Positions 1-8,408 are shown, numbered from the stretch's first letter. The stretch is 31,423 nucleotides of DNA from JBBDXA01 sp040902585 (GCA_040902585.1 JBBDXA010000117.1:1-31423); one strand, 5' to 3'. Notes: generated by a model not told the origin, from the sequence alone. Translations and numbers: made by a program.

Positions 1-390
1 AATCAGTGAGGCTGTTGCGCGCACAAGCATTGTCAGCGGCTTGGGTCGCCACGAGCGATACACGCCGGCCTTCATGTTGCCGTTCAGGCCCATCCAGAAG
101 TCCGTCTGCTTCGCGTGGCGGTGCCAGGCTTTGACCACGTTGGGATACATGACGGAGTAGTTGATCTGGCCCTGGGTGTTCATCACGCCTTGCATCTGGT
201 TCATGATGGACCAGCCGCGGTCGTCGCTGAAAATTGAAGCGGGGACGAAGATCGGCTCGTTGCCTTCGACGGCGGCGGCAAACGCGGCGGCGATGTCCGT
301 GCCCTGCCACGTGCGCGGGGAGACGGGCTTCTGCGGCGCGGGGAGGGAGGGTGAGCGGACGGTGGATTGTGCGTTGGCGGTTGCAGTCAT
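1..390 (-). CDS. dTDP-4-dehydrorhamnose 3,5-epimerase-like cupin protein (3' part missing)
   Basis: The reading frame starts at the ATG at 390 and runs off the left edge, giving 130 codons without a stop. After a Pro/Ser-rich leader of about 45 residues comes a region typical of RmlC-like sugar epimerases: an FxDDRG motif near residue 59, then VKAWHRHAKQTDFW and GNMKAGVYR near residues 85-110. This is the cupin core in which histidines line the active site. Known members epimerise a dTDP-4-keto-6-deoxyhexose for O-antigen or exopolysaccharide. It lies downstream of rmlA on the same strand, which supports a dTDP-sugar operon. No strong Shine-Dalgarno sequence precedes the ATG. The exact sugar product cannot be told from this fragment, and the C-terminus is not visible. 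Confidence 0.8.
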   Translation of the reverse strand, partial: MTATANAQSTVRSPSLPAPQKPVSPRTWQGTDIAAAFAAAVEGNEPIFVPASIFSDDRGWSIMNQMQGVMNTQGQINYSVMYPNVVKAWHRHAKQTDFWMGLNGNMKAGVYRSWRPKPLTMLVRATASLI

Positions 391-404
391 GGTTTTCGTC
401 TTAC

Positions 405-554
405 TCCCCTCCCTCTTAGGGAGGGGCAGGGGGAGGGTCGGGCGGACAGTTTTGCTTGCGGGTCGATTGCGGAGGCGTTGGCCTTCGGCGCGATTTTGGT
501 CCAGGGTGGCCGTTTGCTCGACCCTCCCCTAACCCCTCCCTAGGAGGGAGGGGA
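405..554. repeat. MITE-like element with 36-bp inverted ends
   Basis: Positions 405-440 and 519-554 are reverse complements with 4 mismatches in 36 bases. Each arm is itself palindromic (CCCTCCC...GGGAGGG). About 78 bp lie between the arms. The element fills almost the whole spacer between rmlA and the rmlC-like gene. Its G-runs could form a strong hairpin in the RNA. I see no transposase and no clear target duplication. Confidence 0.75.
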
Positions 555-565
555 ATCAGACACGA

Positions 566-1342
566 TCATCGTGCGCCCACGGGTTCTGCCTTCGCGGGAA
601 ACGCCGCGTGATTCGCGCCGCCGTCGGCGATCATGTTGCTGGCGCGGAGCAGGCTTTCGAACGTGCCCGCATCGGTCCACCAGCCTTCGATCAAGCTGTG
701 CGACAGGTCGCCGCGCTGGAGGTAATGGTTGTTCACATCGGTGATCTCCAGCTCGCCCCGCCCCGAGGGCTTGAGCGTCTGGCAGATATCAAATACATCC
801 GCATCGTAGAAGTAGATGCCGATGACCGCGAGATTGCTCGGCGGATTCGCAGGCTTCTCGATGATCTCCGTCACCTTTCCTTCCGCATCATCATTCTCAA
901 ACCGCACCACGCCGAAGCGCTGCGGGTCGTGGACTTCCTTCAAGAGGATCTTCGCGCCGGAGCGCTGCGTGAAGAAATCACCCGCAGCCGCGCGGATGTT
1001 GCCTTCGATGATGTTGTCACCGAGGATCACGCATATCTTGTCGCCATCCGCGAAATCCTGGGCGAGCTTGAGGGCATCAGCGATGCCGCCTTCGCCCTCC
1101 TGGTAGGCATACTCAAGATGCTTCACGCCGAGCTGCTTGCCGTTCTTTAATAGCTTCAAGAAGTCACCCGCGTGGTCGCCGCCGGTGACGATCATGATGT
1201 CGGTGATTCCCGCGTTGACGAGGCATTCGATCGGGTAGTAGATCATCGGCCGATCGTAGACCGGCAGCAGATGCTTGTTGGTGACGAGGGTGAGGGGACG
1301 CAGCCGCGTGCCCAGACCGCCGGCGAGAATGACGCCTTTCAT
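566..1342 (-). CDS. rmlA: Glucose-1-phosphate thymidylyltransferase, short form
   Basis: This cytoplasmic enzyme joins glucose-1-phosphate to dTTP to give dTDP-glucose, the first step of dTDP-rhamnose-type sugar synthesis. The protein has 258 residues. It has the nucleotidyltransferase signature GGLGTRLRPLT at residues 8-18, then NKHLLPVYDRPMIYYPIE, the metal-binding GDN near 108-110, an EKP motif near 163 and GWWTDAGT near 222. It is about 30 residues shorter than the classical tetrameric RmlA and lacks most of the C-terminal helical extension, so it fits the short sub-family. The start is supported by GGGAG about 8 nt upstream of the ATG. It precedes the rmlC-like gene on the same strand. 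A related sugar-1-phosphate nucleotidyltransferase with another sugar preference cannot be excluded. Confidence 0.9.
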   Translation of the reverse strand: MKGVILAGGLGTRLRPLTLVTNKHLLPVYDRPMIYYPIECLVNAGITDIMIVTGGDHAGDFLKLLKNGKQLGVKHLEYAYQEGEGGIADALKLAQDFADGDKICVILGDNIIEGNIRAAAGDFFTQRSGAKILLKEVHDPQRFGVVRFENDDAEGKVTEIIEKPANPPSNLAVIGIYFYDADVFDICQTLKPSGRGELEITDVNNHYLQRGDLSHSLIEGWWTDAGTFESLLRASNMIADGGANHAAFPAKAEPVGAR

Positions 1343-1558
1343 ATTTCGCTCCCTGATCGTTCTAGCGGCGGGTGTGTTATCGGCCGCGGTTCATATCGTA
1401 ACACGCATGTGGTTTCGAAACGTTCAATCGCCTCTGCCGCGTCCCGGCATGACCTTGGAGGCGGGCTTTCCTCTTTTATCGGTTGCCTGCCGCGGCGACC
1501 TTCGCGCCGATTGCCGTCGAACGCGGGTCCGAAAAGCGTGATGTCAGATTGTTTCGCC

Positions 1559-1564
1559 TACAAT
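1559..1564 (+). promoter_or_regulatory. -10-like hexamer (TACAAT) 6 nt before the start codon
   Basis: TACAAT is followed by six bases and then the ATG at 1571. Transcription starting about 7 nt after the hexamer would begin at the start codon, giving a leaderless mRNA. There is no Shine-Dalgarno sequence and no clear -35 box. Confidence 0.4.
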
Positions 1565-1570
1565 CGGGCG

Positions 1571-3490
1571 ATGGTCCGCCTGTGCATTCTCAGCCTGATC
1601 CTGCTCGCTGCCGGTTCGTCGTTCGCCGCCGATCCGCCCGAACCCGCCCCTGTTCCGCCGGTGGTCCCCGCGCCGCCCAAGGCAGCGGAGCCTGATCCGA
1701 CGCGCATGGTCTGGTTCGAAGACGCCCGCTATTCGCCGGCCCTGAGCGAGGAAACCGTCACCAGCGTCGCGGCCTATGTGCGCCACAGCCTTCTGTTGCC
1801 CGATGCCTCGCCGCCACTGCTCAACCGTCAGGCTCGCGATGATTTCTATCCTCGCATCGTATTCATTTCCGTCAGCGATGGCCTTCACCGGGCCCGTGTC
1901 GCCACAGGCTCGGCCCGCGGCGTGATCAAGGCGGCCGACCACGCCCTGACACAACTACGTGCCAAGGGGGATGAAAAGTTCGAGCCGCGCTGGGTGAAAG
2001 TGGATGTTGCCAGCACGATTCTTTTTCATGAGCATGCGGATCTGACGCAGATCATGGATTACGAACGAAGTCTGTTCGGCCTGGCGCTGGGGCGGCGGAC
2101 AGGTGTCGCCATGCTGCCGGAGGAGCTGGTCGGCAGCGATGCCATCCTTCAACAGGTCTTCGATCAGGAAAAGCTGGCGGCCTACCTTGCGCAGCGCCTG
2201 CCGGCGGAGCCTTACAAGTTCGAACTCAAGAACCTGGAGGATGTCTACCTGTTTCGCTTCTCAACGCAGAGTTGCTTCGCCGATGCACGAGAAATCCTGC
2301 CGCTGTATCGAGGCCATCGGCAGTGGCGCGTGCTGTCGAAGGATGATGTGCTCGAGTCCTGTCGCGCCGCGGCGAAGTACCTGGTGCGCGCGGCTGGCAC
2401 GCGCGGGCAGTTCGCGTACCTCTATCAACCTTCGGATGACACGGTTAAGGATGAGTACGACTGGGTCGCCCACTTCGGCGCGGCTGCGAGCATGTTCGAA
2501 GTGTATGAAGTCTTAAAGGATGCGGACTTGCTCGCCGCCGCGCGCCGAGCGCTGGAACACGGTGAACTGGTCACCGGCTCGTGGACGAAGAATAATGTGC
2601 GGGTGGCGTGCATCGTCGAGCGCGGGCGCGTTGCCCTGGAAGCCAATGCGATGGCGACCTTGGCGCTGGCGACGGCCGCGCGCGTGACGAACGACCGCAC
2701 CGCGCTCGAGCGCGTGCGCCTCTTTGCCGAAGCACTGGTGCAGGCCCAGCGCGCCGATGGCGGATTCGTTCACTACGAAAAGTATCCGCAAGGGGAGGCG
2801 GCACAGGAAGAGTCGACAGATGCGCCCGGCCTGGCCATCGCGGCCCTGACGCAGGTTTACAGGGTCGACGCTGACGCCCGCTGGCTGGATGCAGCGGAGA
2901 AGGCCGCCAAATACCTCATCCTGGTGCGCGACAAGAATGTGGTGGACGCCGCCTTGCCGCACGATCACTGGCTCATGGTTGGCCTGGAGACCTTGCAACA
3001 GGAGCGGGCGGCGGCGATCTATAAGGATCATCAGCTTCGCCTCGCCGCGGCGATCGCAGCCGCGCAGAACCGCATGCCGCAATACAGCGACTGGCTGGGC
3101 AGTTACTTTCATCTGCCCAACTCCACGGGCACCGCCGTCCGCAACCAGGGACTCGCCGCGGCCTACGCGATGAGCCGCCGGCTGGGCCGCGAGTCGGAAG
3201 CGACGACGGCGCTTGAGGCCCTCATCCTCGGCGGGGCTTACCAGCTCACCTGCCAGGTGCGGCCGGAAGATGCCATGTACTTCGCCGACCCGCAGCGAAG
3301 CCTCGGCGGCATCAAGGAAGGACACAGCGCTACGCTCATTCGCATCGACTACGCGCAGCATCACCTTGCATCACTCACGCGGCTTTATCGAATCATGGAC
3401 GAAGAGAAACTGGATTCGATTCGTGTGCCTCCGCCACGGGCCAGGCTGATTGCGCCGGATGGAATCAGGCAGCCGGGCGCGGGCAGCTGA
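1571..3490 (+). CDS. Large secreted protein with helical-barrel-like region, unknown function
   Basis: The protein has 639 residues. A signal peptide is clear (MVRLCILSLILLAAGSSFAA) and is followed by a Pro/Ala-rich linker to about residue 40. Residues 60-200 form a compact mixed alpha/beta region that I do not recognise. From about 250 to 620 the sequence is made of repeated amphipathic helix pairs rich in Ala and Leu with aromatic residues, like the alpha/alpha toroid of six-hairpin glycosidases or terpenoid cyclases. Motifs there include QRADGGFVHYEKYP and STDAPGLAIAALTQVY. I assign no catalytic function. The frame is open upstream to 1172, but the ATG at 1571 begins the signal peptide and follows a -10-like hexamer. 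A pseudopilin gene lies 44 bp downstream. Confidence 0.75.
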   Translation: MVRLCILSLILLAAGSSFAADPPEPAPVPPVVPAPPKAAEPDPTRMVWFEDARYSPALSEETVTSVAAYVRHSLLLPDASPPLLNRQARDDFYPRIVFISVSDGLHRARVATGSARGVIKAADHALTQLRAKGDEKFEPRWVKVDVASTILFHEHADLTQIMDYERSLFGLALGRRTGVAMLPEELVGSDAILQQVFDQEKLAAYLAQRLPAEPYKFELKNLEDVYLFRFSTQSCFADAREILPLYRGHRQWRVLSKDDVLESCRAAAKYLVRAAGTRGQFAYLYQPSDDTVKDEYDWVAHFGAAASMFEVYEVLKDADLLAAARRALEHGELVTGSWTKNNVRVACIVERGRVALEANAMATLALATAARVTNDRTALERVRLFAEALVQAQRADGGFVHYEKYPQGEAAQEESTDAPGLAIAALTQVYRVDADARWLDAAEKAAKYLILVRDKNVVDAALPHDHWLMVGLETLQQERAAAIYKDHQLRLAAAIAAAQNRMPQYSDWLGSYFHLPNSTGTAVRNQGLAAAYAMSRRLGRESEATTALEALILGGAYQLTCQVRPEDAMYFADPQRSLGGIKEGHSATLIRIDYAQHHLASLTRLYRIMDEEKLDSIRVPPPRARLIAPDGIRQPGAGS

Positions 3491-3534
3491 TGCTATGATG
3501 GCACGGTCGATTCGCACGTAGCGGGAGTTGTTTC

Positions 3535-4281
3535 ATGTTACGAAAGCGCGCCTTCACGCTCGTTGAAATGCTGGTGGTGATCTCGCTGATCGTGCTGCTC
3601 ATCGGCCTGCTGCTGCCTTCGCTGGCATCGTCGCGAGAGACGGCGCGGGATGTGAAGTGCAGGACGCAACTGCGTTCGGTGATGCAGGCATTTCAGTCGT
3701 TCTCCGATTTCAATCACGGACGCATGCCCGGCATCTGGACGCAAGGGCCCGAGTACTGGCAGAAGGCGTGGCTCGGTACCGAAGCGGGCACAGGCGGCGC
3801 GGGCGGGGCCTTCAAAGGCACCATCGCCAGCTATCTCGGAAGCGAAGGGGCGGCTCTGGAAACCTACCGCTGCCCATCACTGAACGTCGCGCCCTGGGGC
3901 TCAGGCCAGGGCTCCAACGGCAAGTTTGATTACTCAGCCTTCGTCGTTTTCTCCGGCGCGAAGTTTCAGAGTATTCCTTCCGCGGCTGAGTATCGCGACC
4001 CGGGTTCGAACGTCGTGACGCGAACGACCACGCCCGTCATCATTGAAGAGAACCCCGCGCACCATATCAACGGCTGCTGCATCGAAGGCGGTTTCGGCTC
4101 GATCGATCAACAGTCCACGACGCATCGCGGCGGGTCCAACTATGCCGCGATCGACACCAGTGCCCATCGTCTGATATTCACGAAGCTCGGGCCGACGACC
4201 TATGACTGGACGATCAGGGCTCCCAGCGGCACAATCATCTCCATGAGCGACAGCGTTTGGGGCGGGTGGGGTCTGCGGTAA
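3535..4281 (+). CDS. Type II pseudopilin-like protein with H-x9-D motif
   Basis: The protein has 248 residues. The N-terminus is a class III prepilin signal: a short basic leader MLRKRA, the methylation motif FTLVEML, then a hydrophobic helix to about residue 28. Prepilin peptidase would cut before Phe7. The residue before the cut is Ala rather than the usual Gly. Near the C-terminus HRGGSNYAAID places His and Asp with nine residues between, matching the H-x9-DG motif of the large Planctomycetota/Lentisphaerota prepilin family, but with Thr after the Asp instead of Gly. Such proteins are thought to form surface pseudopili; their roles are mostly unknown. The start is supported by GGGAG 7 nt upstream. 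No secretion ATPase or peptidase gene is nearby. Confidence 0.85.
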   Translation: MLRKRAFTLVEMLVVISLIVLLIGLLLPSLASSRETARDVKCRTQLRSVMQAFQSFSDFNHGRMPGIWTQGPEYWQKAWLGTEAGTGGAGGAFKGTIASYLGSEGAALETYRCPSLNVAPWGSGQGSNGKFDYSAFVVFSGAKFQSIPSAAEYRDPGSNVVTRTTTPVIIEENPAHHINGCCIEGGFGSIDQQSTTHRGGSNYAAIDTSAHRLIFTKLGPTTYDWTIRAPSGTIISMSDSVWGGWGLR

Positions 4282-4294
4282 TGCTCGCGCTTGT

Positions 4295-4373
4295 GGAGCA
4301 CCATCCCGGCAGGGTGGTGCTATGCCTGCGATACACGCCCCGCGCCGGCACCGCCCTGCCGGGACGGTGCTCC
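4295..4373. repeat. Palindromic element, copy 1 (downstream of gcvP)
   Basis: Arms 4295-4320 and 4347-4373 are reverse complements with two differences. Each arm is also a hairpin (GCACCA...TGGTGC in the left arm, GCACCG...CGGTGC in the right). The two differences are compensatory within each small hairpin. It lies between the ends of the converging pseudopilin gene and gcvP and could serve as a bidirectional terminator. A second copy is at 7463-7569. Confidence 0.8.
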
Positions 4374-4386
4374 AGCGTTTAATTCC

Positions 4387-7374
4387 TCACGCCTCCAGCG
4401 GCGGACAGGTGCAAAACAGATTGCGGTCGCCGTAGGGGTTGTCGATGCGCCCCACGTGCGGCCAGAACTTGTGTTCCTTCAGCCAGGGGGCCGGGTAGGC
4501 CGCCTGCTCGCGGGAGTACTTGTGGCTCCACGCATCGCTGGTGACGGCGCGGGCCGTGTGCGGGGCGTGTTTCAGGGCGTTGTCATGGCGATCCGCTTTG
4601 CCTTCTTCGATGTCGCGAATCTCCTGCCGGATTGCGATCAGGGCGTCGCACAGGCGGTCGAGCTCAGGCTTCGGTTCGCTTTCGGTGGGCTCGATCATGA
4701 GCGTGCCGGGCACGGGGAAGCTCATGGTCGGGGCGTGGAAGCCGTAGTCCATCAGGCGTTTGGCGATGTCATCGATCTTCACGCCGCTGGTCGCTTCGAA
4801 CTGCCGGCAGTCGATGATGAATTCGTGCGCGACAAGGCCGGTGGTTCCGGTGTATACAACTGGATAGAACTCGCTCAGGCGCTTGGCCATGTAGTTGGCG
4901 CTCAAGATGGCGACCTGTGTCGCGCGCTTCAGGCCCATGCCGCCCATCAGGGCGATATAGACATAGGAAATCGGCAGGATCGACGCGCTGCCCCAAGGCG
5001 CAGCCGAAACAGGTCCCACCCCTTGGCCCCTGGCCCCTGGCCCCTGGCCCTCTCCCAGCGGACTCCCCGGCAGGAACGGCTTCAGATGCTCCGCCACGCC
5101 GATCGGCCCCATGCCCGGCCCGCCACCGCCATGCGGAATACAAAAAGTCTTGTGCAGGTTCAGGTGACACACATCGGCGCCGATCGAGGCGGGGCTGGTC
5201 AGGCCGACCTGTGCGTTCATGTTCGCGCCATCCATATAGACCTGTCCGCCGTGCTCATGAACGACGCCGACGATCTCCTTCACGTTCGGTTCGAACACGC
5301 CGTGCGTGGAAGGATAAGTGATCATCAGGCACGCGAGGTTGGCGGCATGCTGCTGAGCCTTCTTGCGAAGGTCATCCGCATCGACGTTGCCGTACTTGTC
5401 ACAGGCGACGACGACGACCTCGAAGCCCGCGATGACCGCGCTGGCGGGGTTGGTGCCGTGGGCGCTGACGGGGATCAGACAGATGTTGCGGTGGCCCTGT
5501 GCGCGCGACTCGTGGTAGGCGCGGATCGCCAGCAGGCCGGCATACTCGCCCTGCGAGCCGGCATTGGGCTGGAGTGAGACGGCCGCGAAACCGGTGATGG
5601 CGCAGAGCCAGGCTTCCAGGTCGCCGCAGAGTTTTTCGTAGCCGCGCAGCTGCTCCGCCGGCGCGAAAGGATGAATGCGTCCAAACTCCGGCCAGGTCAC
5701 GGGGATCATCTCGCTCGTGCCGTTGAGCTTCATGGTGCACGAGCCCAGCGGGATCATGGACGTGGTCAGCGAGAGATCGCGCGACTCGAGCTTGCGCAGG
5801 TAGCGCAGCATTTCGTGTTCGCTGCGGTGTGTGTTGAAGACCGGGTGCGTGAGGATGGGGCTGCGGCGCTGGAAATCATCCAGCCCTGTGTCCGCCTCGG
5901 TGGCGAGTGCGGCGACATCAAACGCCTTTCGCTCGCCCAGCGCGAAGGCCTCCAGCAGAATGGCGACATCGTCAAGCGTCGTGGTCTCATCGAATGAGAC
6001 GCCCAGCGCGCCATCTTCGTAGCGGCGAAGGTTGTAGCCGCGGGCCTGAGCGGCACTATACACCTGATTAGCCGCCTCCACGGGCGTGATCCTGCCGCGC
6101 AGGGAGCGCACGCCCACCTTTAACGTGTCAAAGTAAGGCTGATCGCCCGCTTCATGTCCCAGGGCCGTCACGCCCGCAGCCAGCGCGCCCGTCAGACCGC
6201 TGACCCGCCGCGCGATTCGCCTGAGTCCATCCGGCCCGTGATACACGGCATACATGCTCGCCATCACCGCCAGCAGCACCTGCGCGGTGCAGATGTTGCT
6301 CGTGGCTTTTTCCCGGCGAATGTGCTGCTCGCGCGTCTGAATGGCGAGGCGATAAGCGGGGTTGCCCTGGGCGTCTTTGGAGACGCCGACGATGCGCCCG
6401 GGCATCTTGCGGATGAGTTCCTGTTTCGTCGCCATGAAGGCGGCATGGGGTCCGCCGCAGCCCATGGGCACGCCGAAGCGCTGAGCGCTGCCGACGCAGA
6501 TATCCGCGCCGAACTCGCCCGGAGCTTTGAGCAGGGTGAGAGCGAGCGGGTCGGCGGCGACGACGAACAGGCCGCCCGCTTCGTGAATCTTGTCTGCGAG
6601 TTTCGCGAGTGAGGCAGGATCATGAATTACGCCATCGGTGGCGGGATACTGCACGAGCAGGCCGCAAACGCCCAGGGATAGCAATCCCTGGGCTTTGTCG
6701 TTGATGAGTGTGCTGATGTTGCCGACCTGGATTTGGATGCCCATGCTCGCCGCGCGGGTCTTCACGACGTTGATCGTCTGCGGATGGCAGTCATCGGCGA
6801 TGAAGAACGTGGGCTTGTCCGGCGCGATGGCGTGGCACATGGCCATCGCCTCGGCCGCGGCGGTGCCTTCATCCAGCAGCGAAGCGTTCGCGGCAGGCAG
6901 ACCCGTCAGGTCCGCGATCATCGTCTGAAAGTTCAGCAGCGCTTCGAGTCTGCCCTGCGCGATCTCCGCCTGGTAGGGCGTGTACTGCGTGTACCACCCG
7001 GGGTTCTCCAGCACATTGCGCTGAATAACGGGCGGCGTGATGCAATCGCTGTAGCCCATGCCGATGCACGATCGCATCACGCGGTTCTGCTGGGCGATCG
7101 CGCGGAGCTCATTGAGCAGTTCGTTCTCGCCGCGTTCGCCTTCCAGCGGCAGCGGCGCGCTCAGGCGGATCGACGCGGGCACGACCGCATCGGTGAGCGC
7201 ATCGAGCGAGTCATAGCCGACAAGCGCGAGCATCTGGGCGACTTCATTCTCACAGGGGCCGATGTGCCGATGGATGAACGTGTCACAGGGCTTGAGGCGG
7301 TTTGGGTCCATGGGTGAAACGGAAGAAGCGATGCCCGCGCGGGAGGCGGGGCCGGTGCTGGCGATCGTGGTCAT
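4387..7374 (-). CDS. gcvP: Glycine dehydrogenase (decarboxylating), P-protein of the glycine cleavage system
   Basis: This PLP enzyme decarboxylates glycine and passes the aminomethyl group to the lipoyl arm of H-protein. The protein has 995 residues from the ATG at 7374, so it is the full-length fused form rather than the split GcvPA/PB form. The N-terminal copy begins near FIHRHIGPCENE. The C-terminal catalytic half carries HLNLHKTFCIPHGGGGPGMG, with the PLP lysine at about residue 742. I chose the ATG at 7374 because AAAGAG lies 8 nt upstream. A GTG at 7401 and an ATG at 7311 are alternatives. Residues 773-788, just before VSAAPWGSASILPIS, are Gly/Pro-rich and encoded by a heptanucleotide array, where the family normally has a variable loop. 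The genes for GcvT and GcvH are not in the window. Confidence 0.95.
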   Translation of the reverse strand: MTTIASTGPASRAGIASSVSPMDPNRLKPCDTFIHRHIGPCENEVAQMLALVGYDSLDALTDAVVPASIRLSAPLPLEGERGENELLNELRAIAQQNRVMRSCIGMGYSDCITPPVIQRNVLENPGWYTQYTPYQAEIAQGRLEALLNFQTMIADLTGLPAANASLLDEGTAAAEAMAMCHAIAPDKPTFFIADDCHPQTINVVKTRAASMGIQIQVGNISTLINDKAQGLLSLGVCGLLVQYPATDGVIHDPASLAKLADKIHEAGGLFVVAADPLALTLLKAPGEFGADICVGSAQRFGVPMGCGGPHAAFMATKQELIRKMPGRIVGVSKDAQGNPAYRLAIQTREQHIRREKATSNICTAQVLLAVMASMYAVYHGPDGLRRIARRVSGLTGALAAGVTALGHEAGDQPYFDTLKVGVRSLRGRITPVEAANQVYSAAQARGYNLRRYEDGALGVSFDETTTLDDVAILLEAFALGERKAFDVAALATEADTGLDDFQRRSPILTHPVFNTHRSEHEMLRYLRKLESRDLSLTTSMIPLGSCTMKLNGTSEMIPVTWPEFGRIHPFAPAEQLRGYEKLCGDLEAWLCAITGFAAVSLQPNAGSQGEYAGLLAIRAYHESRAQGHRNICLIPVSAHGTNPASAVIAGFEVVVVACDKYGNVDADDLRKKAQQHAANLACLMITYPSTHGVFEPNVKEIVGVVHEHGGQVYMDGANMNAQVGLTSPASIGADVCHLNLHKTFCIPHGGGGPGMGPIGVAEHLKPFLPGSPLGEGQGPGARGQGVGPVSAAPWGSASILPISYVYIALMGGMGLKRATQVAILSANYMAKRLSEFYPVVYTGTTGLVAHEFIIDCRQFEATSGVKIDDIAKRLMDYGFHAPTMSFPVPGTLMIEPTESEPKPELDRLCDALIAIRQEIRDIEEGKADRHDNALKHAPHTARAVTSDAWSHKYSREQAAYPAPWLKEHKFWPHVGRIDNPYGDRNLFCTCPPLEA
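5023..5050. repeat. Heptanucleotide array inside gcvP
   Basis: Four tandem 7-bp units lie here (plus-strand consensus CTGGCCC), the first with one change. Read on the minus strand they encode part of GQGPGARGQG in a loop of the P-protein. The 28-bp array is not a multiple of three, yet the frame is intact across it. Confidence 0.85.
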
Positions 7375-7462
7375 GCGCGGGGCTCTTTCGAAGGAGGGCA
7401 CAGCCTCATGCTGTGACGCGAAGCTGCAAATGCTAACGTGAACGGGGGAAAGTTCAACGAAC

Positions 7463-7569
7463 GGAGCACCATCCCGACAGGGTGGTGCTATTGTCGCACG
7501 GACATCCGTTGCGATCGAGGCCTAAGGCAGTTGTGCGCTAATAGCACCACCCTATCGGGATGGTGCTCC
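7463..7569. repeat. Palindromic element, copy 2 (upstream of gcvP, at the end of mqnA)
   Basis: Arms 7463-7491 and 7541-7569 are reverse complements with one difference in 29 bases. They share the GGAGCACCATCCCG core with the copy at 4295-4373; the interior sequences differ. The right arm overlaps the end of mqnA and supplies its last five codons and its TAG stop. The two copies bracket gcvP. Confidence 0.85.
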
Positions 7570-8400
7570 CTCGCGCAGCGAGTCGATCACGCCATACTCC
7601 TTCGCCTTGCGGAAGAAAAGTGCGATCGCTTCCAACTCCCGCGGCCCCACGGCAAATTTCAACCACTCACCCAGGTACCGCATCGCCAGATCACGTGGCC
7701 AGCCCAGCGGAGGGGCGTAGCGATCAACGATTCGTTCGATGCGAGCTTCATTGGCGATGCGCACGCGGCTGAGCTGCGCAGGCACCTCGCCGAGATTCGC
7801 CTCTTGTCGCGACATCCAGACCGCAAACACGAAGGGCATTCCGGTGAGCTCGTGCCACGCTTCGCCCAGATCAAGTTGATGCGGGTAGTCCTCTTGCGAT
7901 GGGGCGGCCGTCACGACCTTGTCGCCGATGAGCAGCATGGCCTCGGGCGATTCGACGACACGATTGTCCGCCACGCGTTCACGGGCGTCGTAATCGATGA
8001 GCCGGGGTTTCAGGTTGTATCGCTCCGCCAGCACGATGCGAAGCAGGGCGATGCTGGTGTGACTGTCGGTATCGACGTGAATCGCGCGCAGCCCTTTCAG
8101 TGGCACGCGGCTGTAAAGGCGCACCGTGAACGTCGGCCCATCGCAGCCGATGCCGCCGACGGGCACGATCGCAAGCGGCACCCGACTTCGCTGAAAATCG
8201 ATCACCGGGCAAAGGGCAATATCGACCTCGCCGGTTTCCAGGTCTTGCAGCAGACGACTGGGCACATCGAACTTCACCAGTGGGTCGCTGCCGGATTCGA
8301 GGCCATCGATCAGAGGCTTGGCGTTGAGAAAGCTCACGCAGCCCACGTGGATCGGCTTCTTCGCGACGGCTGCGGTCAGGCTGGCGGCGGCGGGGGTCAT
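7552..8400 (-). CDS. mqnA: Chorismate dehydratase of the futalosine menaquinone pathway
   Basis: MqnA converts chorismate to 3-enolpyruvylbenzoate, the first step of menaquinone synthesis by the futalosine route. The protein has 282 residues, the usual size. It has the periplasmic-binding-protein-like fold of the MqnA/MqnD family. Characteristic segments are HVGCVSFLNAKPLIDGL near residue 18, LETGEVDIALCPVIDF near 55, and GEAWHELTGMPFVFAVW near 184. No other mqn gene is in the window, so the pathway genes appear dispersed. The last residues GAPSR and the stop codon come from a palindromic element, so the natural C-terminus has probably been replaced. TATAAT ends 8 nt before the ATG with no Shine-Dalgarno sequence, which suggests a leaderless message. 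Confidence 0.93.
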   Translation of the reverse strand: MTPAAASLTAAVAKKPIHVGCVSFLNAKPLIDGLESGSDPLVKFDVPSRLLQDLETGEVDIALCPVIDFQRSRVPLAIVPVGGIGCDGPTFTVRLYSRVPLKGLRAIHVDTDSHTSIALLRIVLAERYNLKPRLIDYDARERVADNRVVESPEAMLLIGDKVVTAAPSQEDYPHQLDLGEAWHELTGMPFVFAVWMSRQEANLGEVPAQLSRVRIANEARIERIVDRYAPPLGWPRDLAMRYLGEWLKFAVGPRELEAIALFFRKAKEYGVIDSLREGAPSR

Positions 8401-8408
8401 GGCAGCGG

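Noticed and set aside
1172..1570. N-terminal extension of the secreted protein
   Set aside because: The first 133 codons overlap the start of rmlA and have no protein-like order. The signal peptide begins at 1571.
4291..5577. 428-codon open frame opposite gcvP
   Set aside because: It is antisense to the conserved catalytic half of GcvP. The composition follows from GC-rich codons on the other strand, and there are no protein motifs.
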